A DNA stretch of 60,648 nt from the IMG/VR virus record IMGVR_UViG_3300022602_000101, positions 1 through 60,648 of that record; one strand, written 5' to 3'. The position numbers and the translations under genes were made by a program. This document shows, piece after piece, positions 46,763 through 54,168 of the stretch. Positions within the stretch are counted from its first letter, which is position 1; each line of letters starts with the position of its first letter. This stretch comes from a virus. The notes beneath the pieces are model-generated. The model worked only from the letters and a program-made list of their open reading frames with translations, was not told the DNA's origin and did no database searches.

Positions 46763-47572
46763 ATGGTAACAAAATCCCTGAAGCCAATTAAGAAGATTAG
46801 AAGGCTATTCTGGGATATTGAAACGTCTCCAAACGTAGTACTTTCATGGCGTATTGGTTATAAAATCAATATTGATCATGATAATATATTAAAGGAACGT
46901 GCGATCATTTGTATCGGTTACAAATGGGAAGGTGAGAAAGATGCCCACTGCTTACGCTGGGACAAGAATCAAGATGATACACATATGTTGGCTAGCTTCA
47001 TGGAAATCGCCAACACAGCTGATGAGCTAGTGGCACATAATGGTGATAAGTTTGACCTACCATGGATCAGAACTCGTTGTATCAAGCACAAGATACCCAC
47101 GTATCCCACATATAAGACAATTGATACACTGCAGCTAGCCAGACGTCACTTTAACTTTAATAGCAACAGACTGGATTATTTGGCCAAGTTCCTAGACATT
47201 GGCGCCAAGATACATACCACATATGGTTTGTGGAAGAGCATCATACTTGAGAAGGACAAAGATGCACTTGATGAGATGGTCAAGTACTGTAAGTATGATG
47301 TAGTGCTACTTGAAAAGGTATACAACCGCATTGCTGAACATGTGACTCATAAGACCCATGCTGGTGCTGTTGCTGGTCGTGACAGATGGTCATGTGCCAA
47401 GTGTGCTAGTGAAGAGGTGCATTGCAGTTTAACACGTTTAACAGCAGCTGGTAACAAGGTGCATCAAATGAAGTGTAACAAGTGTGGTGGGCTTTACAGC
47501 ATTAGCCACAAACTATTTATGGATTATCAGGAAGCAATGTTTGACAAGAAGAACAAGCCTCTGATAAAGTAA
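46763..47572 (+). CDS. PolB-like 3'-5' exonuclease with zinc ribbon
   Basis: 269 residues. The DEDD exonuclease motifs are visible: Exo I FWDIETSP (about residue 17), Exo II AHNGDKFDLPW (about 91) and Exo III YCKYDVVLL (about 175). The pattern is that of DNA-polymerase-B proofreading domains and stand-alone relatives. The C-terminus adds a zinc ribbon (CAKC near residue 213, CNKC near 233). No polymerase domain is fused or encoded elsewhere in the window, so it may serve repair, nucleotide recycling from host DNA or proofreading for a host polymerase. A terminator follows. Confidence 0.75.
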   Translation: MVTKSLKPIKKIRRLFWDIETSPNVVLSWRIGYKINIDHDNILKERAIICIGYKWEGEKDAHCLRWDKNQDDTHMLASFMEIANTADELVAHNGDKFDLPWIRTRCIKHKIPTYPTYKTIDTLQLARRHFNFNSNRLDYLAKFLDIGAKIHTTYGLWKSIILEKDKDALDEMVKYCKYDVVLLEKVYNRIAEHVTHKTHAGAVAGRDRWSCAKCASEEVHCSLTRLTAAGNKVHQMKCNKCGGLYSISHKLFMDYQEAMFDKKNKPLIK

Positions 47573-47603
47573 AAAACTCTCACCCGTTCAAAGTAAGAGT
47601 TTT
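47573..47603 (+). terminator. Terminator after exonuclease gene
   Basis: AAAACTCT (47573-47580), a 15-base loop and AGAGTTTT (47596-47603), followed by ATGTTAG. The 8-bp stem has an A-tract and T-tract, so it can act in both directions. The loop is long and the GC content low, so efficiency is uncertain. Confidence 0.5.
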
Positions 47604-47706
47604 ATGTTAGAGTGTCTCCCATAATTTGGCCAAACTATGAGTTAATACTGCACCAATAGTACAGTTTTGCTCTACGCTGGACCACATTATGGCAGACTTT
47701 ATTATA

Positions 47707-47721
47707 ATGTGTCAAGCACAT
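47707..47721. promoter_or_regulatory. Dyad ATGTG-CTTGA-CACAT (minus-strand reading)
   Basis: This 15-bp inverted-repeat word is identical to the core of the dyad at 57819-57835. It overlaps the last codons of the RuvC-like gene and lies between that gene and the exonuclease terminator. It may be an operator. The overlap with coding sequence lowers confidence. Confidence 0.35.
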
Positions 47722-48194
47722 TTAATTTGTGCAAAATGGTGTGCAATGAGTAGCCCATCAGCATCACCATGTGCCTTAATGCTAGCAGTAAACTTGGGGT
47801 ACATCTGACACCCACGTAGCATGCTGGCTTTCTTTAGCTCACTAGACCCCTTTATTTGGCCAAGGACGGGCACTTGCCATGTTTTGCTATCAACTACCTC
47901 ATAACCAATCCTAAGCAGTTCTAGGGCTATTAAAACGGCTTCAAATGACCTTTGTGCTGGCAATACTGCATTAAGGAACTGACCAGTAAATGGTCGCTCC
48001 ACATAAGCAAAGATGTCCTTCTCCTTGTTATGTGCCAATATATCCATGAACTTGGGTACATCGATACGTTTGATGTGCTTACCAGCTTTGCCGAGTAAGC
48101 TATCCTTGATTGGCATCTCATCAAATACGACCCCATTAGGGCCAATGATGGCGAAGCTACCTGATGTTCCATTGTCTATTCCAATTATTGTCAT
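47712..48194 (-). CDS. RuvC-like Holliday junction resolvase
   Basis: 160 residues. The start TIIGIDNGTSGSFAIIGPNG is the first strand of an RNase H fold with its catalytic Asp. AYVERPFTGQFLNAVLPAQR carries the second acidic residue (Glu), and AHGDADGLLIAHH near the C-terminus the last ones (DxxD-type). The size and order match phage RuvC-like resolvases that cut branched DNA before packaging. It overlaps the upstream zinc-ribbon gene by ATGA and ends the leftward operon. Confidence 0.8.
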   Translation of the reverse strand: MTIIGIDNGTSGSFAIIGPNGVVFDEMPIKDSLLGKAGKHIKRIDVPKFMDILAHNKEKDIFAYVERPFTGQFLNAVLPAQRSFEAVLIALELLRIGYEVVDSKTWQVPVLGQIKGSSELKKASMLRGCQMYPKFTASIKAHGDADGLLIAHHFAQIKCA

Positions 48195-48397
48195 TTGTCG
48201 CCTTTTTTGAGGAATGTCTCACATTCAGGACATTCCCATGCTTTAATACGTTTAGCCTTTGGATCATACAACCCATTGAGTCGTGAGAAGTGGGTCGCAT
48301 TACCATATTCATGTTTCATGTCATCTGGTATCAGGTTGCCAATTAAATTGGCACCGCATTGTGGGCAATTAGTTTTATCTAATACTGCTATTTTCAT
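48191..48397 (-). CDS. Zinc-ribbon protein
   Basis: 68 residues from ATG complement 48397 (the frame opens 15 bases earlier). Two knuckles, CPQCG (about residue 10) and CPECE (about 57), form a zinc ribbon with a long middle loop (MKHEYGNATHFSRLNGLYDP). Its role is unknown. It is coupled by ATGA to the resolvase and by overlap to the upstream gene. Confidence 0.55.
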   Translation of the reverse strand: MKIAVLDKTNCPQCGANLIGNLIPDDMKHEYGNATHFSRLNGLYDPKAKRIKAWECPECETFLKKGDK

Positions 48398-48593
48398 TTT
48401 TAGTAATATCAAAAGTTAGGTTACTATGCATTCTAATTTGATCTGAGCAATAATGTCTGATAATGCCACCATTACATAAAGCGACACACCAAATATCATT
48501 TTCAAATGTAGAACCATCACGCACATAAATTGCATAACCATCACCATGCTCTTTAGTCACAACTGGAATTGGATTCTTGAATTCATGTATCAT
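48375..48593 (-). CDS. Hypothetical small protein
   Basis: 72 residues: EFKNPIPVVTKEHGDGYAIY, VRDGSTFENDIWCVALCNGG, IIRHYCSDQIRMHSNLTFDI. It is a beta-rich small domain, similar in style to short phage proteins whose sequence opens with the motif NPIPVVT-x-xGDGYAIYV. Its function is unknown. It overlaps both neighbours. Confidence 0.55.
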   Translation of the reverse strand: MIHEFKNPIPVVTKEHGDGYAIYVRDGSTFENDIWCVALCNGGIIRHYCSDQIRMHSNLTFDITKNENSSIR

Positions 48594-48976
48594 GGTATTC
48601 TGTAGTAATGCATTACTCTGTATGCGTATAGTTCATTTAATGTGGTATATCTGGTCGCATAAGGTCCAGCATTCCACGCTAGTGCAAGATTGTGTGGTGT
48701 GACTTCAATGCGCCTATGCACCAGTATGCGCTCATAATCACGTAGTATGGTTAATGCAACAGTGCGTTGTTGCGTGTAACTGCTAATGGGTATGTTGATA
48801 TTGCTATACTGATACCAAGTGCTTGGCTTGATCTGCCAGTCACTGAACTCACCATGCTTACCAATCTTACCATGTGATCTTTCAGCATAAGCAATCGCAT
48901 CAAGCATTAGTTGCTCATTGATGTGGGCTTTCGCTATGGTTAATAGTAGCATTGATATTGTTATTAATCTCTTCAT
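48590..48976 (-). CDS. Exported lytic transglycosylase (endolysin)
   Basis: 128 residues. The signal sequence MKRLITISMLLLTIAKA is followed by a lysozyme-like core: LDAIAYAERSHGKIGKHGEF with the probable catalytic Glu in YAERSHGKIG, SDWQIKPSTWYQY and NLALAWNAGPYATRYTTLNE, which resembles the SLT motif III. It would cleave peptidoglycan in the periplasm. It is encoded on the opposite strand and about 1.9 kb from the holin-type genes. The start overlaps the SWIM gene by 62 bp. Confidence 0.7.
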   Translation of the reverse strand: MKRLITISMLLLTIAKAHINEQLMLDAIAYAERSHGKIGKHGEFSDWQIKPSTWYQYSNINIPISSYTQQRTVALTILRDYERILVHRRIEVTPHNLALAWNAGPYATRYTTLNELYAYRVMHYYRIP

Positions 48977-49250
48977 GATATTTGTTAACGACTAAGTTAC
49001 CTAAGTGAACTAATACTGTGTTGATATGTTTGCATCGTGTTGTGTTAGCGAAACCATAGTTAACAATGCGTTTACCATTGTTGCGGAAACAAATTAGCTT
49101 CTTGTACTTGAAGTCACCACAAGAGCATTCTCCGTTTCCATTGTTCTCATTCATGTCAACCAAGTGAGGATAATCCCCACTTGATTGCACCCAAAAACGC
49201 ATTGCTTCACCAATAATTGGTTCAACTTGTTTGATGTTTATAGTACACAT
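48915..49250 (-). CDS. SWIM zinc-finger protein
   Basis: 111 residues from ATG complement 49250, overlapping the end of the primase-helicase gene by 29 bp. GECSCGDFKYKKLICFRNNG and, 17 residues later, CKHINTVLVHL give the CxC...CxH pattern of a SWIM zinc finger, a nucleic-acid or protein-binding module. The N-terminal VEPIIGEAMRFWVQSSGDYP precedes it. It may assist replication, given its place. Confidence 0.6.
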   Translation of the reverse strand: MCTINIKQVEPIIGEAMRFWVQSSGDYPHLVDMNENNGNGECSCGDFKYKKLICFRNNGKRIVNYGFANTTRCKHINTVLVHLGNLVVNKYHEEINNNINATINHSESPHQ

Positions 49251-51051
49251 AACGGTAGTATTGTGTTGGCCAGAATTGCCAGCTATGTTTGTCAAAGAAT
49301 AGTGGTAAGTCCTTATCCTCACCCTCACCAAAGCGTTGCTTGTCCAGTCGCATGCGACCATCGTACCATCTTTCAAGTTCTGCTATCTTCAGTGGATCCT
49401 TTGCTTCAGTTGCTTCATCAATCTTACGTTGCTTGAGCTTATTGCGCCAAACAACCACAACATTGAATGCAGCATTGTTGATGTCTTGTGATCCACTGAT
49501 GTCAGTCTTTGTTGGTACCTTGTCTTCATTCTCACTCTTACGTGAGTGCGCAACAAGGATCACATGAGCACCAGTGTCATTACAGAAAGCAGTTAACTCA
49601 TCCATGAAACCACGTTGACCATTGTAATCCTCACCTGATACACCGCACTTAAACAGTGAATCAATAACAAAGACATCAATACCAAAGCGCTTGCGTGCAT
49701 ATGTCATGGCACTAAGCAGATTGGCTTTTTGTGCCACACCAACATGATCATAGAACCACAAACTGTTATTGAGCCAATTAAGGCAACCATCAAGCTCATC
49801 CTTTGTATCAGGACGCTTCTTGGCTAATGCACTACGTGTCATCATTTGTAATGTTTTGGCTGGTTTGATTTCAAGTGAGGCATCAAATACCTTAGCACCA
49901 AGACTCACTAAATGAATCAGTAGGTGGTTCAATAATTGTGTCTTACCATGACCAGAATAGCCTGATACAACTGTGAACTCACTTGGACGTATGCGTAGTG
50001 GGAACTCATTCCATGGCATTGGATAACCTGCTTCACCATGTTTTGCATCATACAAGTCCCATACGGCATCATTGAAGCTCATTGCAGTCTTGATCTCTTC
50101 AAGATCAATCTGTGTTGATTCATCAAGTGCTTTCAGGAATGACTCACGATTCATGTTTTGTTGTAAGCATTCATTGGCATCCTTATATGGTAAGGTGACA
50201 ATATAGCTACGATGTAAACCAAGTCTGCGTGCAATCTTTTCGGCTGATTCACGACCAACGCCGTCCATATCAGTTGATATGTAAATGCGTTCAAAGCGTT
50301 CAAGCCATTCCCAATCAAGCTCGATCCACTCTTGGTCGGCAACACCATTAGGCACACTGACGGCAGCTATGCCAACAGTCTGATATGACATGGCATCAAT
50401 CTCACCTTCAGTGACAACAAGTGTGTTGTCATTGTCAGTCACAGTTTTCTTACCAAATAAACAACGCTTTGTGTCCTTTGATGCCCACATCTTTTTCTTA
50501 CCATCAACACCACGTGCAATTTCAAGATACTTCATGTGAACTGCTTTATCATTACCAATATCGAAGTATGGGAATGCAATTGCAGTATCACCATTGATAC
50601 CTGATATGAAATTCTTTGTAACAATCTCTTCAGTTAACTTACGTTCATTAACCAAATAATTCATTACATTGGTTTGTTGTGTTGCTAGTTTAACATTAAG
50701 ACCTGTCTTGTCAGGCATTGCATAAACTTTGGGTTTATACTTCTTAACTGATGCATGATCATCCTTGATGCCAAGCCATTCCTTGGCCTGCTTTGTGGCT
50801 TCTACATAGGTTATATTGCGAGCTTTCGCCCATAACCATAATGCAGTACCACCTTTGTCTGATTCATTAGCACGATCAATGAAACAGCCCACTCTTGGTC
50901 CAGTAACATAAATATGAAAGCTGTCTCCAGCCTCACCATTGATATTACCAAGATGTGCAATATGACCCTTAACCTTTGCGTTAGGGTACAACATGGCAAC
51001 AACATCCCCCATGCGCTGCTTGAGCACATTGTTCAATTCTGCCGTATCCAT
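49222..51051 (-). CDS. Primase-helicase (TOPRIM-DnaB/gp4-like)
   Basis: 609 residues. The TOPRIM primase region has VVTEGEIDAMSYQ (about 211-223) and ISTDMDGVGRESAE (about 256). The RecA-like helicase has a Walker A GYSGHGKT (about 361-368), a Walker B VFVIDSLFKCG (about 456), and later HVILVAHSRK (motif 3) and KTDISGSQDINNAAF. The N-terminal 100 residues lack a clear zinc knuckle. It resembles T7 gp4 and Twinkle and would unwind and prime the fork. A Shine-Dalgarno-like AAAGGA lies eight bases before the ATG. Confidence 0.85.
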   Translation of the reverse strand: MDTAELNNVLKQRMGDVVAMLYPNAKVKGHIAHLGNINGEAGDSFHIYVTGPRVGCFIDRANESDKGGTALWLWAKARNITYVEATKQAKEWLGIKDDHASVKKYKPKVYAMPDKTGLNVKLATQQTNVMNYLVNERKLTEEIVTKNFISGINGDTAIAFPYFDIGNDKAVHMKYLEIARGVDGKKKMWASKDTKRCLFGKKTVTDNDNTLVVTEGEIDAMSYQTVGIAAVSVPNGVADQEWIELDWEWLERFERIYISTDMDGVGRESAEKIARRLGLHRSYIVTLPYKDANECLQQNMNRESFLKALDESTQIDLEEIKTAMSFNDAVWDLYDAKHGEAGYPMPWNEFPLRIRPSEFTVVSGYSGHGKTQLLNHLLIHLVSLGAKVFDASLEIKPAKTLQMMTRSALAKKRPDTKDELDGCLNWLNNSLWFYDHVGVAQKANLLSAMTYARKRFGIDVFVIDSLFKCGVSGEDYNGQRGFMDELTAFCNDTGAHVILVAHSRKSENEDKVPTKTDISGSQDINNAAFNVVVVWRNKLKQRKIDEATEAKDPLKIAELERWYDGRMRLDKQRFGEGEDKDLPLFFDKHSWQFWPTQYYRYVYYKHQTS

Positions 51052-51055
51052 AAGA

Positions 51056-51901
51056 CTATCCTTTCTTTTTAGTTTTTACAGGTTTGTCTGCAGTTTTACT
51101 ATCTCGTACTGCATGGTATTTGTTTCTCTCAACTTTCCAAACCTTATCATTCATTGGCCAATACTTTTTTGTGCTGAACCATAAGTAAGAGATACATAAG
51201 AATTCCTTGTATGCTTGTTCTTGTTCCTCAACAGTGTAAACTTTCCACTGTGGCATCATTGGTTGTTCACTATTGATACCACAATTGATAATGCGTGGTG
51301 GTTTTTTTAATCCAAACTGCTTTTGATAACACTTAGCATAGAAAGCTAACTGTATCTTGTATGAATCCCAGAATGATGCTTTACCATTACGGAACTTGCT
51401 TGTCTTGTAATCAATGATGGCAAGACCATGTTCCTTTGTGACTGCAACAAGATCAGTGCGACCAGCAACGCCAACATCTTGATCGGCAAGCATAATCTCA
51501 CTGCTGACACGTTCTGAGACCATATCATGATACGCTGGAGCAAATGCTTCAATGTATAGTGCTAGGTCTTGGTCAATTGTCATCTGTGGGAATATGTCTA
51601 ATGCATCATGTAGGCGTGTGCCAAAGTCAGCTGCATCAGTACCCTTCTTGCTAGCAAGATCACTAATAAACTTCTTGTAGTTTTCAAGATCATCACCCTT
51701 GTATGGATGAGCAACCATGGCTTGAAACAATTGATCTTGTTTCCAAGTATCAAGTGCGCCATTAGCACGTTCCTTCAACACTGTTGTTATTGAAGGATAT
51801 GCGTTAACTTCACGTGCTGACCTGAGATCCAGATCATGCGCTGAAGCAATAGTGCCATCGGTCACAGTGTACCAATGGCCTGATTGTGCAAAGAATGACA
51901 T
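51056..51901 (-). CDS. PD-(D/E)XK exonuclease (RecB/Cas4-like)
   Basis: 281 residues from ATG complement 51901, directly after the SSB-like stop. Core motifs: DFGTRLHDALDIF (about residue 98), GVAGRTDLVAVTKEHG (about 155, with the Asp) and LAIIDYKTSKF (about 172, the D-YK catalytic pair). This is the PDDEXK fold of phage recombination or processing exonucleases. Pairing with an SSB-like gene upstream and the primase-helicase downstream supports a recombination-replication role. Confidence 0.75.
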   Translation of the reverse strand: MSFFAQSGHWYTVTDGTIASAHDLDLRSAREVNAYPSITTVLKERANGALDTWKQDQLFQAMVAHPYKGDDLENYKKFISDLASKKGTDAADFGTRLHDALDIFPQMTIDQDLALYIEAFAPAYHDMVSERVSSEIMLADQDVGVAGRTDLVAVTKEHGLAIIDYKTSKFRNGKASFWDSYKIQLAFYAKCYQKQFGLKKPPRIINCGINSEQPMMPQWKVYTVEEQEQAYKEFLCISYLWFSTKKYWPMNDKVWKVERNKYHAVRDSKTADKPVKTKKKG

Positions 51902-51902
51902 C

Positions 51903-52556
51903 TTAGAATGGATCTTCTTCAGATTGTACTGGTACGACAACCTGTTTCAAATCTGTTGGCTTAACTTGCACTGATGGCAAATGGTTCTGTAAACCTTTTC
52001 GTTGTGCATCAATGTTCATATTCATTGCAAGATTTTCATAAAATTGTGCACTGAATGATCCATTCATTGATTTCACAAGTTGTGCTTTTTCCATACACAG
52101 TAGTGCAAGTGCAGCAATCTTGCCCAATTCTTCTTGCACATTAATTGGTGACACTGATGTTTGCACTGTTACATTGTTACGTGCAGTGGTCACAGTTTGT
52201 GTTGGCTTTGGCATGTGAACACCAGCAACACCAGCAGGATTACCTGAACCACCAGCTGATGATACAATGCTTAACTTTGCACCTTTGTTGATGGCAACTT
52301 GTGCTACATTTTTGAATTCTTTGCGCTTTAATGATCCATAAAAACTAACGATCATACCTTCATAACGTTGTAGATCAATTTCCCATGTTGTACCTTGTAT
52401 GGTTGATGAATGATCTTGTGGATCAACTAAATTACATTTAGCAGAATTTTTACCATCTGCTGGTGTAACATCTGTTACAAGTGCTTGGAATGTACCATTC
52501 ACCCATGCATCTAATGGTAATTGTTTGATTTCTGCGATTGTTGTTGTTTTAGACAT
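51903..52556 (-). CDS. Single-strand DNA-binding protein-like
   Basis: 217 residues. Residues 15-90 form an OB-type beta barrel pattern (WVNGTFQALVTDVTPADGKN, TWEIDLQRYEGMIVSFYGSL). The middle is Ser/Thr/Val-rich and the tail ends EEDPF, close to the DDIPF end used by bacterial SSB proteins to recruit partners. The place directly upstream of an exonuclease fits. No strict family signature was read, so this is a fold-level call. Confidence 0.6.
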   Translation of the reverse strand: MSKTTTIAEIKQLPLDAWVNGTFQALVTDVTPADGKNSAKCNLVDPQDHSSTIQGTTWEIDLQRYEGMIVSFYGSLKRKEFKNVAQVAINKGAKLSIVSSAGGSGNPAGVAGVHMPKPTQTVTTARNNVTVQTSVSPINVQEELGKIAALALLCMEKAQLVKSMNGSFSAQFYENLAMNMNIDAQRKGLQNHLPSVQVKPTDLKQVVVPVQSEEDPF

Positions 52557-52561
52557 AATGT

Positions 52562-52744
52562 TTATAATTTAATTTTGTTTTCTTTAAGTTTATTTACCAT
52601 TTGATCAATAACATAACCTGTGCGTTTGTAGCTTTCAGGTACATGTTTCTCTATGTATTCAAGTGTTACTGGATCAACAGAACACGAGAGGATCTTTCTT
52701 AATCCTTTGCCCAAACGTGGGCGTCCTAATTTAGTTTTTAGCAT
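52562..52744 (-). CDS. Small basic protein, ribbon-helix-helix-like
   Basis: 60 residues, strongly basic: KLGRPRLGKGLRKILSCSVD, PVTLEYIEKHVPESYKRTGY, VIDQMVNKLKENKI. The strand (LSCSVDP) followed by two helices with a turn resembles an Arc/CopG-type DNA-binding fold. It may regulate the leftward operon. Confidence 0.5.
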   Translation of the reverse strand: MLKTKLGRPRLGKGLRKILSCSVDPVTLEYIEKHVPESYKRTGYVIDQMVNKLKENKIKL

Positions 52745-52746
52745 AT

Positions 52747-52950
52747 TTATTGTAAGGTTGAAATTATTGTACAGCGTGTTGTTGGCTTGTTTGTTACTCT
52801 CATGAATCGTTTGACAGCATGTTCTTCACTATGTGATTCGATCCACAATGATCCACCACATTTGACATATGCTGGTGGTTTTGATGGTTGTCCCTTTTCT
52901 GTCCATGGAACAACCATTTCATGTACATACCATTCAATTTGATATCTCAT
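52747..52950 (-). CDS. Hypothetical small protein
   Basis: 67 residues. YQIEWYVHEMVVPWTEKGQP, YVKCGGSLWIESHSEEHAVK, RFMRVTNKPTTRCTIISTLQ: a compact mixed fold. No family was recognised. The start touches the stop of the upstream gene. Confidence 0.5.
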   Translation of the reverse strand: MRYQIEWYVHEMVVPWTEKGQPSKPPAYVKCGGSLWIESHSEEHAVKRFMRVTNKPTTRCTIISTLQ

Positions 52951-53216
52951 TATTGTGATGAATTCACATCATGATCTATCACTGCTGAATTTGGGTTATC
53001 AAGGAATTCACGTATTGCCTTGGTTGCTACACCAGCAAGGATGACATGCGGTTGCATGTTAGCTGGATTAAGGTTCTCATAGTTCAGTTCAGGAACAAAC
53101 TTCACATCACTGATTATGGAACCCGTTGGTGACTCAGGTGTTGGTTTTAGCAGTGCAATTCGTATTGTTGCCTTGCCAACCAACATTGGGTTCTTTGGGT
53201 GGAATTGATCTTTCAT
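52950..53216 (-). CDS. Hypothetical protein, first of leftward operon
   Basis: 88 residues: GKATIRIALLKPTPESPTGS, ISDVKFVPELNYENLNPANM, HVILAGVATKAIREFLDN. Not recognised. As the first gene after the divergent control region it may be an early regulatory or host-interaction protein. Confidence 0.5.
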   Translation of the reverse strand: MKDQFHPKNPMLVGKATIRIALLKPTPESPTGSIISDVKFVPELNYENLNPANMQPHVILAGVATKAIREFLDNPNSAVIDHDVNSSQ

Positions 53217-53311
53217 CGCAAGCAGGAATGCACTTTGTTACAAGAAGGTCAATATATATTTTATAAAAAAGTATTGCATTCTTATAATTTAATTCATTTG
53301 ATGCAGGAACT
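53217..53311. promoter_or_regulatory. Divergent AT-rich control region
   Basis: This 95-bp gap separates the leftward replication operon from the rightward small-gene operon. It is very AT-rich, with a plus-strand TATAAT (53283-53288) behind a weak TTTATA (53260-53265) at 17 bp. On the minus strand there is a TTGACC (53251-53246) without a good -10. TTATAATTTA here recalls the 55907 element. Confidence 0.4.
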
Positions 53312-53473
53312 ATGAGTGAAATAACAAAAATGTCCGAACAAGAATTAAACAAACTGTTAGCTGAAATATATGATGAGTTACCTGAGAATCCATATACTGA
53401 AGCTGAACTTGATGAATTAGAAAGATTACAACATTTACAAAACAACAGATTTCGTTTACCCCATGAAATATGA
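53312..53473 (+). CDS. Small acidic coiled-coil protein
   Basis: A 53-residue protein, MSEITKMSEQELNKLLAEIY, then DELPENPYTEAELDELERLQ. It is Glu/Leu-rich and helical. It overlaps the next ORF by ATGA, which supports it as a real gene despite its size. Its function is unknown. Confidence 0.5.
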   Translation: MSEITKMSEQELNKLLAEIYDELPENPYTEAELDELERLQHLQNNRFRLPHEI

Positions 53474-53646
53474 GCTTACCACTTGGCGAACAGATCAGAC
53501 TATTACTAGATGAAATGAATTACGACAAAGAACGTTTAACAATGGCAGAGGATTTACTCAATGAGGCATGGTGCCACATTACAGATCAAGACTTGAGACA
53601 AAAGATTAGTGATTATTTAAAAGAAAACATATTATCACGACAATGA
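53470..53646 (+). CDS. Small helical protein
   Basis: 58 residues: SLPLGEQIRLLLDEMNYDKE, LTMAEDLLNEAWCHITDQDL, RQKISDYLKENILSRQ. ATGA overlaps at both ends (53470 and 53643) place it firmly in the coupled chain. No family was recognised. Confidence 0.5.
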   Translation: MSLPLGEQIRLLLDEMNYDKERLTMAEDLLNEAWCHITDQDLRQKISDYLKENILSRQ

Positions 53647-53924
53647 ACCACGCAGACAAAGCAATTGAATTGGTACTTGGTGAACGCAATGCACACTATG
53701 GCACACCACTGGATGATTACACAAAGACCGCCAAAATATGGTCAGGTCTATTAGCACATAAACTTAAAGCTGAAATCACACCACAAGATGCAGTGATTAT
53801 GATGGTTGGCATGAAGCTATCACGTGAGATGCATTTGCACAAAGAAGATAACATTATTGATGCACATGGTTATCTGTTGTGCCTTGAGTGGATACAATCA
53901 GGTAAACGTCCAACAAAGGATTAA
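53643..53924 (+). CDS. DUF6378-like protein
   Basis: 93 residues. NHADKAIELVLGERNAHYGT, PLDDYTKTAKIWSGLLAHKL, ITPQDAVIMMVGMKLSREMH, KEDNIIDAHGYLLCLEWIQS match a well-spread phage family (DUF6378) with a conserved GERNAHYG-type start and a D-x-H-GYL end. Its biochemical role is unknown. Confidence 0.7.
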   Translation: MNHADKAIELVLGERNAHYGTPLDDYTKTAKIWSGLLAHKLKAEITPQDAVIMMVGMKLSREMHLHKEDNIIDAHGYLLCLEWIQSGKRPTKD

Positions 53925-53925
53925 C

Positions 53926-54168
53926 ATGGAAGACAAACTAATTGATGTGCCTGACAAGTATCAGGTTGAATGGGAAGGCATGCCTGAGTTTGTGCAAGAG
54001 CCACAGAAACCATTTGCTAAGATCATTGTGCGTTTTGAGACAGAACAAGACTTGCAAGACTTTGCTAAACTAATCGGCCAAAAGCTAACACCAAAAACAA
54101 AAAGCATATGGCACCCACAACTGGTACGTGGTAAGAACGCAGGACTCAGATATACTGATGCAACCTAA
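53926..54168 (+). CDS. Hypothetical protein linked to TAGT glycosyltransferase
   Basis: 80 residues from ATG 53926 (the frame opens further upstream). FAKIIVRFETEQDLQDFAKL, IGQKLTPKTKSIWHPQLVRG is a short ferredoxin-like or RRM-like pattern. Proteins with this ending (KTKSIW-P) often precede the type of glycosyltransferase that follows here, from memory of phage genomes. It overlaps that gene by 11 bp. Confidence 0.55.
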   Translation: MEDKLIDVPDKYQVEWEGMPEFVQEPQKPFAKIIVRFETEQDLQDFAKLIGQKLTPKTKSIWHPQLVRGKNAGLRYTDAT

